Below are positions 41,736 through 49,907 of a stretch of 51,507 nucleotides of DNA, piece after piece. Numbering within the stretch: position 1 is the stretch's first letter; every line of letters begins with the position of its first letter. The DNA lies in IMG/VR virus record IMGVR_UViG_3300021962_000153, positions 1 to 51,507 of that record. One strand, given 5' to 3'. Below the pieces are notes generated by a model. That model ran no database searches. It was given only the letters and a program-made list of their open reading frames with translations, and was not told the DNA's origin. The DNA comes from a virus. The position numbers and the translations under genes were made by a program.

Positions 41736-41744
41736 GATATATAG
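41736..41744 (+). promoter_or_regulatory. Late-promoter-like box GATATATAG
   Basis: Exact box, but only six bases before the ATG at 41751. If used as a -10 element, the transcript would be nearly leaderless, unlike the 14-25 base spacing elsewhere. Confidence 0.45.
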
Positions 41745-41750
41745 ATAACT

Positions 41751-42086
41751 ATGAAAAATTTAAAATCTTACTCAGAAATTAACGAATCTGAATTATTCGA
41801 AGCTTTTGGAAAAGGACCTGCAGGAAAAGCAGCTGTTAATCCTTTATTCAAAAAGAACTTCATCGACATGGCTACCAAGGCATATGGATATAAAGAGAGT
41901 GGAGAAACCCTTTCTAGAGACATTGATGGAATAAAATCTTCAATCACTGTAAAAGATTCTGGAATTAAATCCGATCTTATTGGAGATTATCCATTGACAA
42001 AAACTAAGTCAGTTGACTATGTGAAGTTCCTAAATAAAATTGGAGATGAAGCTAGAAAACAAGCTAAAAAAGCAATTAAGAAATAA
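41751..42086 (+). CDS. Putative internal (ejected) protein B
   Basis: 111 residues, basic. The N terminus 'MKNLKSYSEINESELFEAFG' resembles T4 internal-protein targeting peptides and contains I-N-E and L-F-E, two sites of the [LI]-x-E type cut by the T4 gp21 prohead protease. The mature part is Lys-rich ('NIGDEARKQAKKAIKK'-type end; 'KGPAGKAAVNPLFKKNFIDMA'-type start, split over residues 21-42), suiting a DNA-associated head protein. The start context is A/T-rich with a late box close by. Not recognised otherwise. It is followed 11 bases later by protein C with the same opening. Confidence 0.75.
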   Translation: MKNLKSYSEINESELFEAFGKGPAGKAAVNPLFKKNFIDMATKAYGYKESGETLSRDIDGIKSSITVKDSGIKSDLIGDYPLTKTKSVDYVKFLNKIGDEARKQAKKAIKK

Positions 42087-42097
42087 TTCTGAACTAA

Positions 42098-42736
42098 ATG
42101 ATGAAAAACTTATCAAATTTTGAAAATTTCTTAGTAGAATCTAAACCTCTATACTTAGGAGAAAATATCTTCATTGATGTTCAGCCGGATAACTACTTTG
42201 AAGGGGTTATTCTCGAGGCTAAAAAGTTTATTGACCAGAAAGAACTTGCAGATGAGGTTAAGAAATCTCTTGCAGAAGGGGAAACAGTTTATATTAAAGT
42301 TCTAGGCAATCCCCGCAGACCTGTTAGAACAGTAACCCACAAACTCGCTAAAATGCTTGTCGAGTTAATCAATTCTGTAGCTTATGGCGAGTTCAGAAGA
42401 AGATGGTCCAATTTGAGCGACGAGCAGTTTGATGAAGTAATTGCTACAACTCTAAAAGATGTTCTTCAAGACTGGCACAAGAGTGTAGATAAACCAAACC
42501 TAACGGACGGTCAGATTTACGGTAATCTTAGAACGCTAATTAAAACAAGACTTCTTGGAGCTAATAATCAATTAATGAGAAAAGTAGTTAAAGAACCTTC
42601 TGGATCTCAACAAGTTGACTATGATGCGATCGATAGAAGTATCAATAAAATTCTAACCGGAACAACGGATAGAGCTTATAGACCAGCAGTAAAAGCTCCA
42701 GAGCCTGGAGAAAAGAGCTGGTTCGACATGGACTAA
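42098..42736 (+). CDS. Putative internal (ejected) protein C
   Basis: 212 residues; two ATGs in tandem (42098 and 42101), of which 42101 gives 'MKNLSNFENFLVESKP', matching proteins A and B. The L-V-E site at residues 11-13 after 42101 fits prohead cleavage. The rest is helical: 'FIDQKELADEVKKSLAEGET', 'VRTVTHKLAKMLVELINS', 'GEFRRRWSNLSDEQFDEV' and 'LRTLIKTRLLGANNQLMRK'. No enzyme motif is visible. Likely packaged with DNA and either ejected or retained as a head core protein. A strong terminator follows. Confidence 0.75.
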   Translation: MMKNLSNFENFLVESKPLYLGENIFIDVQPDNYFEGVILEAKKFIDQKELADEVKKSLAEGETVYIKVLGNPRRPVRTVTHKLAKMLVELINSVAYGEFRRRWSNLSDEQFDEVIATTLKDVLQDWHKSVDKPNLTDGQIYGNLRTLIKTRLLGANNQLMRKVVKEPSGSQQVDYDAIDRSINKILTGTTDRAYRPAVKAPEPGEKSWFDMD

Positions 42737-42756
42737 TAGGGAAACTTCCCGAAACC

Positions 42757-42802
42757 AAATCCGCACTAAATGATATAATACATTAAGTGCGGATTTATTT
42801 TT
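42757..42802 (+). terminator. Rho-independent terminator
   Basis: AAATCCGCACT at 42757-42767 pairs with AGTGCGGATTT at 42786-42796, and a T-rich run follows to 42802. The 18-base loop contains 'ATGATATAATACAT', itself partly self-complementary. Separates the internal-protein unit from the late sigma gene. Confidence 0.82.
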
Positions 42803-42820
42803 TACACTAAAATATTAAAG

Positions 42821-43177
42821 ATGGCAGACTACGTTAAAAACTCAGAATTGATGAAGGCGATTTTAGAGTCCAAAGAAAAGGGAGCTTTGACTCCCGAAAC
42901 CATAAGAATGTTTTATCTTATGATCAATGGTATCTCTAAAAAGATGGCTTATAAAGACCCAGAAGACAAGGAGGACTGTATGGCTTTTGCTATGGAGGAT
43001 CTCTGCAAATACTGGAACAGATTTGATCCTGCTAAATCAAATAATCCATTTGCATACTATACACAGATTGCTAAGAATGGATTTGCAAAAGGATGGAAGA
43101 AAATACATCCCCCAAAAGCTCCTAAAACCATTCCTTTTTCTCATATCACAGGAGAAGAAAATTCATACAACGTTTAA
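42821..43177 (+). CDS. 55: gp55-like late sigma factor
   Basis: 118 residues (T4 gp55 has 185). It aligns by eye with the N-terminal, sigma-region-2-like half of gp55: 'YVKNSELMKAILESKEKG' (gp55 'YVNNKELLQAIIDWK'), 'MFYLMINGISKKMAYK', 'KEDCMAFAMEDLCKYWNRFDP' (split at 47-67) and 'KSNNPFAYYTQIAKNGFAKGW' (gp55 'KNPHAYITQACFNAFVQ'). The T4 C-terminal sliding-clamp-binding tail is shortened to 'HPPKAPKTIPFSHITGEEN', so clamp coupling may differ. Expected to direct transcription from TATATA-type late promoters. Starts 24 bases after the preceding terminator's T run ends near 42797. Confidence 0.88.
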   Translation: MADYVKNSELMKAILESKEKGALTPETIRMFYLMINGISKKMAYKDPEDKEDCMAFAMEDLCKYWNRFDPAKSNNPFAYYTQIAKNGFAKGWKKIHPPKAPKTIPFSHITGEENSYNV

Positions 43178-43180
43178 ATT

Positions 43181-43663
43181 ATGTCGATTAAGAAAGTAAA
43201 GCCAAATGGATTATACAAGTCAGGCCTTTACGAACCTCTTTATCCTGACAAATATATTGGAGATCCACACAACATTATCTTTAGATCCTCCTGGGAATTT
43301 AGATTTTGTAAATATTGTGACACCAACGAGAAGATTCTAAAGTGGTCTTCAGAGCCTCTCCAAATTCCCTATTATAATCCCCTTGATAAAAAAGAACACA
43401 CCTATAATGTGGATTTTTACATGAGGGTTCTAAAAGATGATGGTACTGAAGCCGAATGGATCGTAGAGATTAAACCCGAATCTCAATATAAAAAACCTGT
43501 GATAACCCCGCCGGAAACCCTTGCGAAATTAAAAGCATATAATCAAAAGATGCAAATTTGGATTACCAACCAGGCTAAATTTAAGGCGGCAAAGGAATGG
43601 GCTTTAAAAAGAGACTATAATTTTGGAGTTATAGACGAGAATTTCCTATTTAAAAGCCCATAA
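43181..43663 (+). CDS. 4: gp4-like head completion protein (nuclease fold)
   Basis: 160 residues (T4 gp4 has 150). Strong pattern match to gp4: 'YPDKYIGDPHNIIFRSSWEF' (T4 'YRGDPKKITYRSNWE'), 'NEKILKWSSEPLQIPYYNPL', 'HTYNVDFYMRV', 'WIVEIKPESQYKKP' (the E-x-K catalytic strand) and 'KMQIWITNQAKFKAAKEWA' with 'NFGVIDENFL'. gp4 acts after packaging, just before tail joining, and has a PD-(D/E)XK-type fold. Close spacing to gp55 (3 bases) and to the next gene (4 bases). Confidence 0.93.
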   Translation: MSIKKVKPNGLYKSGLYEPLYPDKYIGDPHNIIFRSSWEFRFCKYCDTNEKILKWSSEPLQIPYYNPLDKKEHTYNVDFYMRVLKDDGTEAEWIVEIKPESQYKKPVITPPETLAKLKAYNQKMQIWITNQAKFKAAKEWALKRDYNFGVIDENFLFKSP

Positions 43664-43667
43664 ATAA

Positions 43668-44276
43668 ATGGATTTCAGAGAACAAGTTATAGAATACAGA
43701 AAATCTGCTCCCTCAGTTTCTGCTCTTTCAACAAATACCGATTTATATTTTTTGGAGAAGTATGGAGTTAATGGTCCAGGTGCGGAGTATAAATTTGACG
43801 GAACTTTGATCCCCGGAAATATTTATTTCTTTACCTATGACACGAACACCGAGCTTAGCGAAAAGGTCCAGTTTATAGATAGGAACCCCCTTATCCTTTA
43901 CCTATCCTCAGAGAAGGTAGGGGAAAACATAGTTATCAAGTCAATTGATTTAACTGTGACCCCTCCGGAGCAAAGATTAGAGATAATCCAGAAGTTCTAT
44001 GATCAATTTAAACCTCTAGTAGAAGAGGGGACTAAAAAAGTTGAGAAGGGAGGATCTCCCAGTGTTATTAGGGTAGAATCTAGAAGTATCCCTCCATTAT
44101 TTAAAGGAACTGGATATAATACATCTTTTACCGGATTTAAATATAGATTTATGAAAGACATTAAGTGGGTATCCTATTCTGATTGGTCAAAATTACCCTT
44201 TCTAAAATATTCTTCGATCCAGGGGTTATCTATTAACGAGATATATACTAACTATAGGTCGAAATTAATTCAATAA
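43668..44276 (+). CDS. Probable head or neck structural protein
   Basis: 202 residues, not firmly recognised. The segment 'GNIYFFTYDTNTE' leading to 'VQFIDRNPLILYLSS', then 'LTVTPPEQRLEIIQKFYDQF', follows a pattern seen in small structural proteins of T4-like phages ('Y.F.Y......D..P.V..L...YLPP..R...'). The second half has a helical arm and 'SSIQGLSINEIYTNYRSKL' at the end. It sits between gp4 and the portal genes, where T4-like phages often keep gp2/gp53-type head and baseplate genes, but I cannot match it to either. A TATATA box overlaps its 3' end near 44240. Confidence 0.72.
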   Translation: MDFREQVIEYRKSAPSVSALSTNTDLYFLEKYGVNGPGAEYKFDGTLIPGNIYFFTYDTNTELSEKVQFIDRNPLILYLSSEKVGENIVIKSIDLTVTPPEQRLEIIQKFYDQFKPLVEEGTKKVEKGGSPSVIRVESRSIPPLFKGTGYNTSFTGFKYRFMKDIKWVSYSDWSKLPFLKYSSIQGLSINEIYTNYRSKLIQ

Positions 44277-44309
44277 AAAGATCTATAACTTAAAGACAAA
44301 AAGCATTAA

Positions 44310-45929
44310 ATGGCAGGTTTTTTAGAAAATCCACAAGGTAGTCCTATCTTCCAAAGAATTAGAGATTCAGTAAAGAATCTAAGTAACTTTGGGTTAAACT
44401 ATGGAGACATGGTGGTTAAAAATTCTCAAGCCATCGGTCAAACCGAAGCAGCATTCCTCAAAAAAGGAATGATTGAGGACGAGACGATGCTCTATGCTCT
44501 GGCTAGACAAGATACCACGTCGAGACAGTATGTTTCTTATTTTGACAAGGACTACAAAGGTAAAAGGGATTATCTTAGAAAATTTTCACTAAACCCTGAG
44601 ATTGAATTCATCCTGGATGTAGTTAATGACGAGTCAATCACATACGATTCTCATAACTTTTTTGCATATCCTGCTTTCTTAAATCTAACTGGACTGAAGG
44701 AAAAAGTCATCGATAAGATCAACGAAAATTACAAGAAATTGTATGACATGTTTGGATTCACTGACGACATTAGTGCTTGGCAGTATTTCAGACAATTCCT
44801 GGTAGACGGATATGTTGCATTTGAAATTATCTACGACGACAAAGGAAAAAACATCATCGGATTCAAAGAGATCGATGCTATGACTTTGATGCCTTCTGTC
44901 GAAAAACAAAATGACGGAAGCTATCTGAACGTTTGGTGGCAATATTTCAAAGATCCAAGGAGAAAAAGAATGCTATATGACTCCCAGATTATCTACATTT
45001 CTTATGCAAAGGGGAATACAGTTTCGAGAGTCAGCTACACCGAAAGACTTATTAGACCTTATAACATCCTTAGAATTATAGAATACACAAGGGTTATTTG
45101 GTCTGTAATGAATGCTTCTTTCAGAATGAAGATGACAGTTCCAATCGGAACTAGATCTCAACAAAAAGGAATGCAGACGTTAGGAGAGTTGATGAGTATC
45201 TATAAAGAAGATATCTCCCTAAACGATCAAAGTGGAGAATTATTTGTAAATGGAGCACCGAAGATTCAGTTCTTTAAAAACTACTTAATGCCTTCCGGTG
45301 TGAACGGAACCCCCACTATTGAACCTCTAAATAATGTAGGGCCGAACCTTAATGACCCTGCACCCTTAGCATACTTTTTTGACAAACTGATTAACGAATC
45401 TAAAGTTCCTAATTCTAGATTTAATGGTCCAGATGGGGGATCGATGGGAAAGTATGCAAATGCAGCGGAGGGTTTAGACAAACAGGAAATTAGATTTGCT
45501 AAGTTTATCAATAGACTTAGAACTGCTTTTCAGGACATTTTAATTAAGCCTCTGTGGATTCAAATGTGTAAAGATTTCCCGGAACTGGAGAAAGATTACA
45601 TGTTTAAAAGTCAACTTGGTCTTGATTACGTCTCGGATAACCCATTTAAGAGAAATCAGGAAATGGAGATTATCCTAAAGAAAAAGGAATCTGTTGATAA
45701 ATTGATGACTCTAACCGACGACACGGGTGGAGGATTCTTCTCAGTTCCATACCTAGTTGAAAATTATTTGGGTCTTACTAGCGACGATATCAGAGCAAAC
45801 GCAGAAGCTAGAAAGAAAGCAGAGGAGAAGAAAAAAGAGGGAGCAGCACCGGCAGCAGGAGCTACCCCAGCAGCACCGGCAGCAGCACCGGCAGCAGCAC
45901 CGGCAGCAGCAGAAGCCCCACCAGCATAA
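44310..45929 (+). CDS. 20: gp20-like portal protein, copy A
   Basis: 539 residues (T4 gp20 has 524). Dodecameric channel at the head vertex for packaging and tail attachment. Motifs: 'LRKFSLNPEIEFILDVVNDES' (T4 'AVSEIVSDAIVYEDD'), 'WQYFRQFLVDGYVAFEII', 'IIYISYAKGNT', 'RLIRPYNILRIIEYTRVIW', 'GELMSIYKEDISLNDQSGEL' and 'QEIRFAKFINRLRTAFQDIL', the last very close to T4 '[21 protein letters not shown]'. The C terminus ends in a long Ala/Pro run (about 510-539), encoded by a GC-rich repeat. Tandem with a second portal gene 9 bases downstream. Confidence 0.93.
   Translation: MAGFLENPQGSPIFQRIRDSVKNLSNFGLNYGDMVVKNSQAIGQTEAAFLKKGMIEDETMLYALARQDTTSRQYVSYFDKDYKGKRDYLRKFSLNPEIEFILDVVNDESITYDSHNFFAYPAFLNLTGLKEKVIDKINENYKKLYDMFGFTDDISAWQYFRQFLVDGYVAFEIIYDDKGKNIIGFKEIDAMTLMPSVEKQNDGSYLNVWWQYFKDPRRKRMLYDSQIIYISYAKGNTVSRVSYTERLIRPYNILRIIEYTRVIWSVMNASFRMKMTVPIGTRSQQKGMQTLGELMSIYKEDISLNDQSGELFVNGAPKIQFFKNYLMPSGVNGTPTIEPLNNVGPNLNDPAPLAYFFDKLINESKVPNSRFNGPDGGSMGKYANAAEGLDKQEIRFAKFINRLRTAFQDILIKPLWIQMCKDFPELEKDYMFKSQLGLDYVSDNPFKRNQEMEIILKKKESVDKLMTLTDDTGGGFFSVPYLVENYLGLTSDDIRANAEARKKAEEKKKEGAAPAAGATPAAPAAAPAAAPAAAEAPPA
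45841..45927 (+). repeat. GC-rich tandem repeat coding Ala/Pro tail of portal A
   Basis: Copies of a 12-base unit near GCACCGGCAGCA, at least three in close succession around 45870-45915, plus variants. Unusually G+C-rich for this window. It encodes 'AAPAAAPAAAPAAAEAPPA', a flexible tail. Confidence 0.75.
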
Positions 45930-45938
45930 AAAAGATAA

Positions 45939-47537
45939 ATGGCAGGATTTTTAGATTCAAACCCACAGAATAGATTCATTACCCAGCTCTACAAAAATCT
46001 GAGTAGAATTGGTAAATTTGGAATGCAATACGAAGACATGGTCATTCGTAATTCTCAGACTATTGGGCAAACTGAATCTCAGATGTTCTCAGAAGAGGGA
46101 AATGGGTTCACCAACGATAGTGCTTTTTATTGGACTCTTGGATACCAGGATACAAGAATAAGAAAATATATTGCTTATTTCGATAAGGACTATTTAGGTA
46201 AAAGGGACTTTTTAAGAAAGTTTGCACTGAACGGAGAGATCGATTTCATTCTAGAAACCATCTCAGACGAGGCAGTTAACTATGACGATAAAAACTTCTT
46301 CTGCCAGCCACTTCTAAATAACATAGATCTGAAGGATAAAATCATAGATAAAGTTCACGAGAACTTTAAAACTATTTACATGCTCTATGCATTCCAACAG
46401 AACAACTTAGCTTGGCAGCTTTTTAAGCAGTTCTTGATCGATGGATTTCTTGCTTTTGAAATTGTTTATTCCACAGACGGTAAAAAGATAGTTGGGTTTA
46501 AAGAACTCGATCCAACTTCACTCCAACCCCATACGGAGAAAGCTCCCGACGGATCCTTTGAACAGATTTGGATTCAATATCCTAAAGACTCTCAACTTTC
46601 TAGAAAATTAAAGTCTGAACAGATCATCTACATTTCTTACGCTAAGGGAAATTCTATTTCTAGAGTTAGCTACGTTGAACGACTTATCAGATCTTACAAC
46701 ATTTTAAGAGTAATGGAGAACACCAGAGTTATCTGGAACGTAATGAATGCTTCTTATAGATTGAAATTTGTCATTCCGGTTGGAACCCAATCTCAACAGA
46801 AAGCAATGCAAACTCTGGGTCAGTTAATGTCTTCTTATAAGGAAGAGGTTAGTATTAACGACACATCGGGTGAGCTTCTGGTTAACGGAACACCCAAGAT
46901 ACAGTTTTATAAGAATTATCTGTTTCCTGAGAAAGATGGACAGTCCCCACAAATTGATGTTCTAAACGCAAATGGTCCGGACTTTAACGTAATGGAAAAT
47001 GTAATTTATTTCTATAACAAGCTAAAACTAGATTCTAAAATCCCATATGCGAGATTTGCAGGTAGAGGAGCAACTCCTGCTAACTATCAAATCTCAATCG
47101 ATCAGCTTGAAAGAGATGAAATTAGGTTTGAAAAATTCTTAACTAGACTTAGATCTATTTTCCAGGAGATAGTAGTTAAACCCCTTTATATTCAGATGTG
47201 TTTAGACTTTCCCGAGCTTTCTAAAGACAGAAGCTTCAAGGCGAATCTCGGTTTAGATTACTATAGCGAAAATCAATTCTCAAAGCTTTTAGATTTGGCT
47301 CACCTAACTAAAGCAACCGACTTTGTTACTTCACTAGGAGAAATCAAGATGAAAGTTGGAGAGGAAGAAAAACCTTACTTCGACAAGGATTTCTTGATTA
47401 GAAGATTCCTTCCTTTGTCTAGAGACGAATTTGATAAGAATAAAGTCTATAAAGAAGACGAAGCAAAAGAAGCAGAAAAAGCTAAAAAAGAAGGTGGAAA
47501 AGAGGGAGAAGCTGAGGGAGGATCATTCACTCTATAA
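45939..47537 (+). CDS. 20: gp20-like portal protein, copy B
   Basis: 532 residues, full-length paralogue of copy A: same 'NSQTIGQTES' opening (copy A 'NSQAIGQTEA'), 'LRKFALNGEIDFILETISDEA', 'WQLFKQFLIDGFLAFEIVY', 'IIYISYAKGNSISRVSYVERL', 'GQLMSSYKEEVSINDTSGELL' and 'DEIRFEKFLTRLRSIFQEIV'. No frameshift or missing core. It lacks the Ala/Pro tail; its C terminus is charged ('KEAEKAKKEGGKEGEAEGG'). Two intact portal genes could form a mixed ring, or one could have a second role. Co-transcribed with copy A. Confidence 0.92.
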   Translation: MAGFLDSNPQNRFITQLYKNLSRIGKFGMQYEDMVIRNSQTIGQTESQMFSEEGNGFTNDSAFYWTLGYQDTRIRKYIAYFDKDYLGKRDFLRKFALNGEIDFILETISDEAVNYDDKNFFCQPLLNNIDLKDKIIDKVHENFKTIYMLYAFQQNNLAWQLFKQFLIDGFLAFEIVYSTDGKKIVGFKELDPTSLQPHTEKAPDGSFEQIWIQYPKDSQLSRKLKSEQIIYISYAKGNSISRVSYVERLIRSYNILRVMENTRVIWNVMNASYRLKFVIPVGTQSQQKAMQTLGQLMSSYKEEVSINDTSGELLVNGTPKIQFYKNYLFPEKDGQSPQIDVLNANGPDFNVMENVIYFYNKLKLDSKIPYARFAGRGATPANYQISIDQLERDEIRFEKFLTRLRSIFQEIVVKPLYIQMCLDFPELSKDRSFKANLGLDYYSENQFSKLLDLAHLTKATDFVTSLGEIKMKVGEEEKPYFDKDFLIRRFLPLSRDEFDKNKVYKEDEAKEAEKAKKEGGKEGEAEGGSFTL

Positions 47538-47575
47538 TCGAGACCGTATATTTATGTAGATAACAAACATTCTAC

Positions 47576-48916
47576 ATGAAACAAGAACTCAGAGTCCTAT
47601 TGTCCGTTGAATCCATGGAAGGAAACGGATCCCAGAAAGAAAAACAGAGATTAATTTCCGAGAATTTATCGGAGGAAATGCTTTACATCTTAGATGTCTG
47701 CTTTAATCCATTCATTACAACTAAACTTCATAAGCTAGAGTTATCTCAAAATCTAGATGTCCCTGAATTTCCAGGGTTTGAAACTTTTAAGTCTCTAGTG
47801 GAGGATCTTAAAAAAGCTCCTGCTGCAAATGACTCTTTGAGATCTAGAGCTAATGCTCTTATTAATTCCGTCATACATGAAAAAGATCTAGCTGAGGATA
47901 TGGCTCTTAGAGTAATTCTAATGAAGATTCTGACAAAGAGAATGAACATTGGAATTGGGGCTAAACTCATCAACAAGGCGGTAGGGAGAGAATTAATTCC
48001 CGATCCGTCGGTAATGCTAGCTTCTGATGACCGGAAGGAAGTAGCCGGATGGGATAAAATCTACTGCGAGGAAAAGTATGATGGAGTTCGTGTAATAGCA
48101 GTAGGAGACAGAGAAAAAGGATTTCAGTTTTATACTAGAGCTTTTAATGAGTTAGACAAGTCTAAACTTTCTAGAATCGAGTCCGAGCTGATTCAGGCTT
48201 TACACAACTCTAACACAACTAGCGAGGTCTTTTTTGACGGGGAATTAACGGATCTAAATAGAAAATCTGTATCTGGTAAGGTAACTCAGATCCTAAAAGG
48301 CACCGCTTCAAATGATATAGATAAAGATTTCCTCTTTAATGTGTTTGACATCGAAAAATCGGAGACATTAAAAATAGGAAAAGGCAACGTTCCTTTCCTC
48401 AAGAGAAGACAAGAACTCGAGTTTCTACTTGGGTTCCTCAAAGAGGATTCCAAAGTAAAACTGGCACGTCAATGGGTAGTAGATTCTATTGAGGAAACTC
48501 AAAAGATCTACGGACTGATTGTTTCAATGGGAGGGGAAGGAGTTATTTTAAAGCCAGCAGATCACGTCTATGAGTGTAAAAGGAGCAGAAATTGGGTGAA
48601 GCTAAAGCAGATTCAAGACTGCGACCTGGAGATTACCGGATGGTTTCCCGGAGAAGGAAAGAGAGAAGGATTCATTGGAGGATTCATCTGTAAAGATGCC
48701 AGTGGAACTCTGGAGGTTAGAATTGGATCTGGATTCACTGATAAAGACCTTCATGAACTCAGTCAAGATGCAGATTCTCTAATTGGTAAGATTGCAGCAA
48801 TTCAATACAACGAACCAATCACAGATAAATTCGGGGGACGTAGCTTATTCTTACCCCGCTTCATCGAGATTCGAAATGATAAGACTCAGGCAGATGATAT
48901 GTCTAAGATGTTCTAA
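47576..48916 (+). CDS. 30: gp30-like ATP-dependent DNA ligase
   Basis: 446 residues (T4 gp30 has 487). Adenylation lysine K167 in motif I 'CEEKYDGVRVIA'. Motif III 'FFDGELTDLN', motif IIIa 'DFLFNVFDI', motif IV 'EGVILKPAD' and motif V 'RNWVKLKQIQDCDLEITGW' follow in order, then the OB-fold C terminus. The N-terminal 160 residues are helical as in T4 ligase. Seals nicks in replication and recombination. Starts 38 bases after portal B; no strong late box precedes it, only 'GTATATTTATG'. Confidence 0.94.
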   Translation: MKQELRVLLSVESMEGNGSQKEKQRLISENLSEEMLYILDVCFNPFITTKLHKLELSQNLDVPEFPGFETFKSLVEDLKKAPAANDSLRSRANALINSVIHEKDLAEDMALRVILMKILTKRMNIGIGAKLINKAVGRELIPDPSVMLASDDRKEVAGWDKIYCEEKYDGVRVIAVGDREKGFQFYTRAFNELDKSKLSRIESELIQALHNSNTTSEVFFDGELTDLNRKSVSGKVTQILKGTASNDIDKDFLFNVFDIEKSETLKIGKGNVPFLKRRQELEFLLGFLKEDSKVKLARQWVVDSIEETQKIYGLIVSMGGEGVILKPADHVYECKRSRNWVKLKQIQDCDLEITGWFPGEGKREGFIGGFICKDASGTLEVRIGSGFTDKDLHELSQDADSLIGKIAAIQYNEPITDKFGGRSLFLPRFIEIRNDKTQADDMSKMF

Positions 48917-48959
48917 AAATCAGAAACTAACGACCCCCAGAACACTATAATCATCATCT

Positions 48960-49907
48960 ATGATCCAAGATCTATTAACAGAAAAATTAAGACCTAAAGA
49001 AATAAGACACATGATCCTCCCACCGAGAATCCGTGTTCTATTTGAAGACAAAGGACTGAATCAAAACGTCCTTCTAGCAGGTTCTCCGGGATGCGGAAAA
49101 ACAACTCTCGCTAAGATTCTAGCCAAGGATCTTCCTCACATGTTCATTAACGTATCCGACGAAAGTTCTGTAGATACGATCAGAAACAAGATCAACGACT
49201 TCTGCTCTAATATCTCGGTATTAGATGGAAAATCCTCCAAGAAGGTAGTCATTTTAGACGAGTTTGACGGAGCTTCAGATCAATTCTATAAAGCACTAAG
49301 GGGAACGATCGAAAAGTTCGCAGGCAACACGAGATTCGTTGCTACGTGCAATTATATTAATAAGGTTCCAGATGCAATCCAAAGTAGATTCGAGGTCATT
49401 AATTTCGACCCTTCAACTTCAGAGGAAGAAGAACTAATCAAGGAAGAATGGAGATCCAGAGTAAGATTGATTCTAGGAAAGCTTGGGATATCTATTGATG
49501 ACGATTCCTTGACTGCATTTGAAAAGACTTATTTTCCAGATTTTAGATCAGCTTTAAACAGAATCCAGTCGTGGTCAATCGAAGGGGTGACCCAGCTAGA
49601 TCTTGCCAAAGTTAAGGAAGCAAACTGGTCTTATGAAGATCTTTACAAGATGATAATGACTTCCAAAGATCCTGTAAATAACTATCAGGTCCTCGTCGGT
49701 CAATACTCGACTAAAGTTGATGATGTTATGACTTCTTTAGGAGGAGAGTTCATCGACTGGATAGTAAAAAATCATCCAGACAAGGCTAAGATTATCCCTG
49801 CCACTATTGTATTGGTTGCTTCTCATCAATCTCAGAGAACTACAGTAATTGACCCAGTAGTCTCTCTACTTTCTTTATTTTTTCAAATTCAAAAACTAGT
49901 CGACTAA
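48960..49907 (+). CDS. 44: gp44-like clamp loader ATPase
   Basis: 315 residues (T4 gp44 has 319). AAA+ motor that loads the sliding clamp gp45. Walker A 'GSPGCGKT' (41-48), Walker B 'VVILDEFDGA' (about 94-103), sensor 1 'FVATCNYINKVPDAI' and the 'SRF' arginine finger motif (about 143) are present, followed by a sensor 2 region 'FPDFRSALNRIQSW'. The small loader subunit gp62 is not recognisable next to it, although the next gene starts in the ATGG overlap. The gap before it holds 'CTATAATCATC', possibly an early or middle promoter. Confidence 0.94.
   Translation: MIQDLLTEKLRPKEIRHMILPPRIRVLFEDKGLNQNVLLAGSPGCGKTTLAKILAKDLPHMFINVSDESSVDTIRNKINDFCSNISVLDGKSSKKVVILDEFDGASDQFYKALRGTIEKFAGNTRFVATCNYINKVPDAIQSRFEVINFDPSTSEEEELIKEEWRSRVRLILGKLGISIDDDSLTAFEKTYFPDFRSALNRIQSWSIEGVTQLDLAKVKEANWSYEDLYKMIMTSKDPVNNYQVLVGQYSTKVDDVMTSLGGEFIDWIVKNHPDKAKIIPATIVLVASHQSQRTTVIDPVVSLLSLFFQIQKLVD

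Noticed and set aside
42771-42785. TATAAT-like promoter inside the loop of the terminator at 42757
   Set aside because: The sequence is explained as hairpin loop, and it does not match the late box form; a promoter here cannot be excluded but has no other support.
45764-45979. Ala/Gly-rich - strand frame
   Set aside because: Arises from the GC-rich tandem repeat in the portal A tail and has no independent support.
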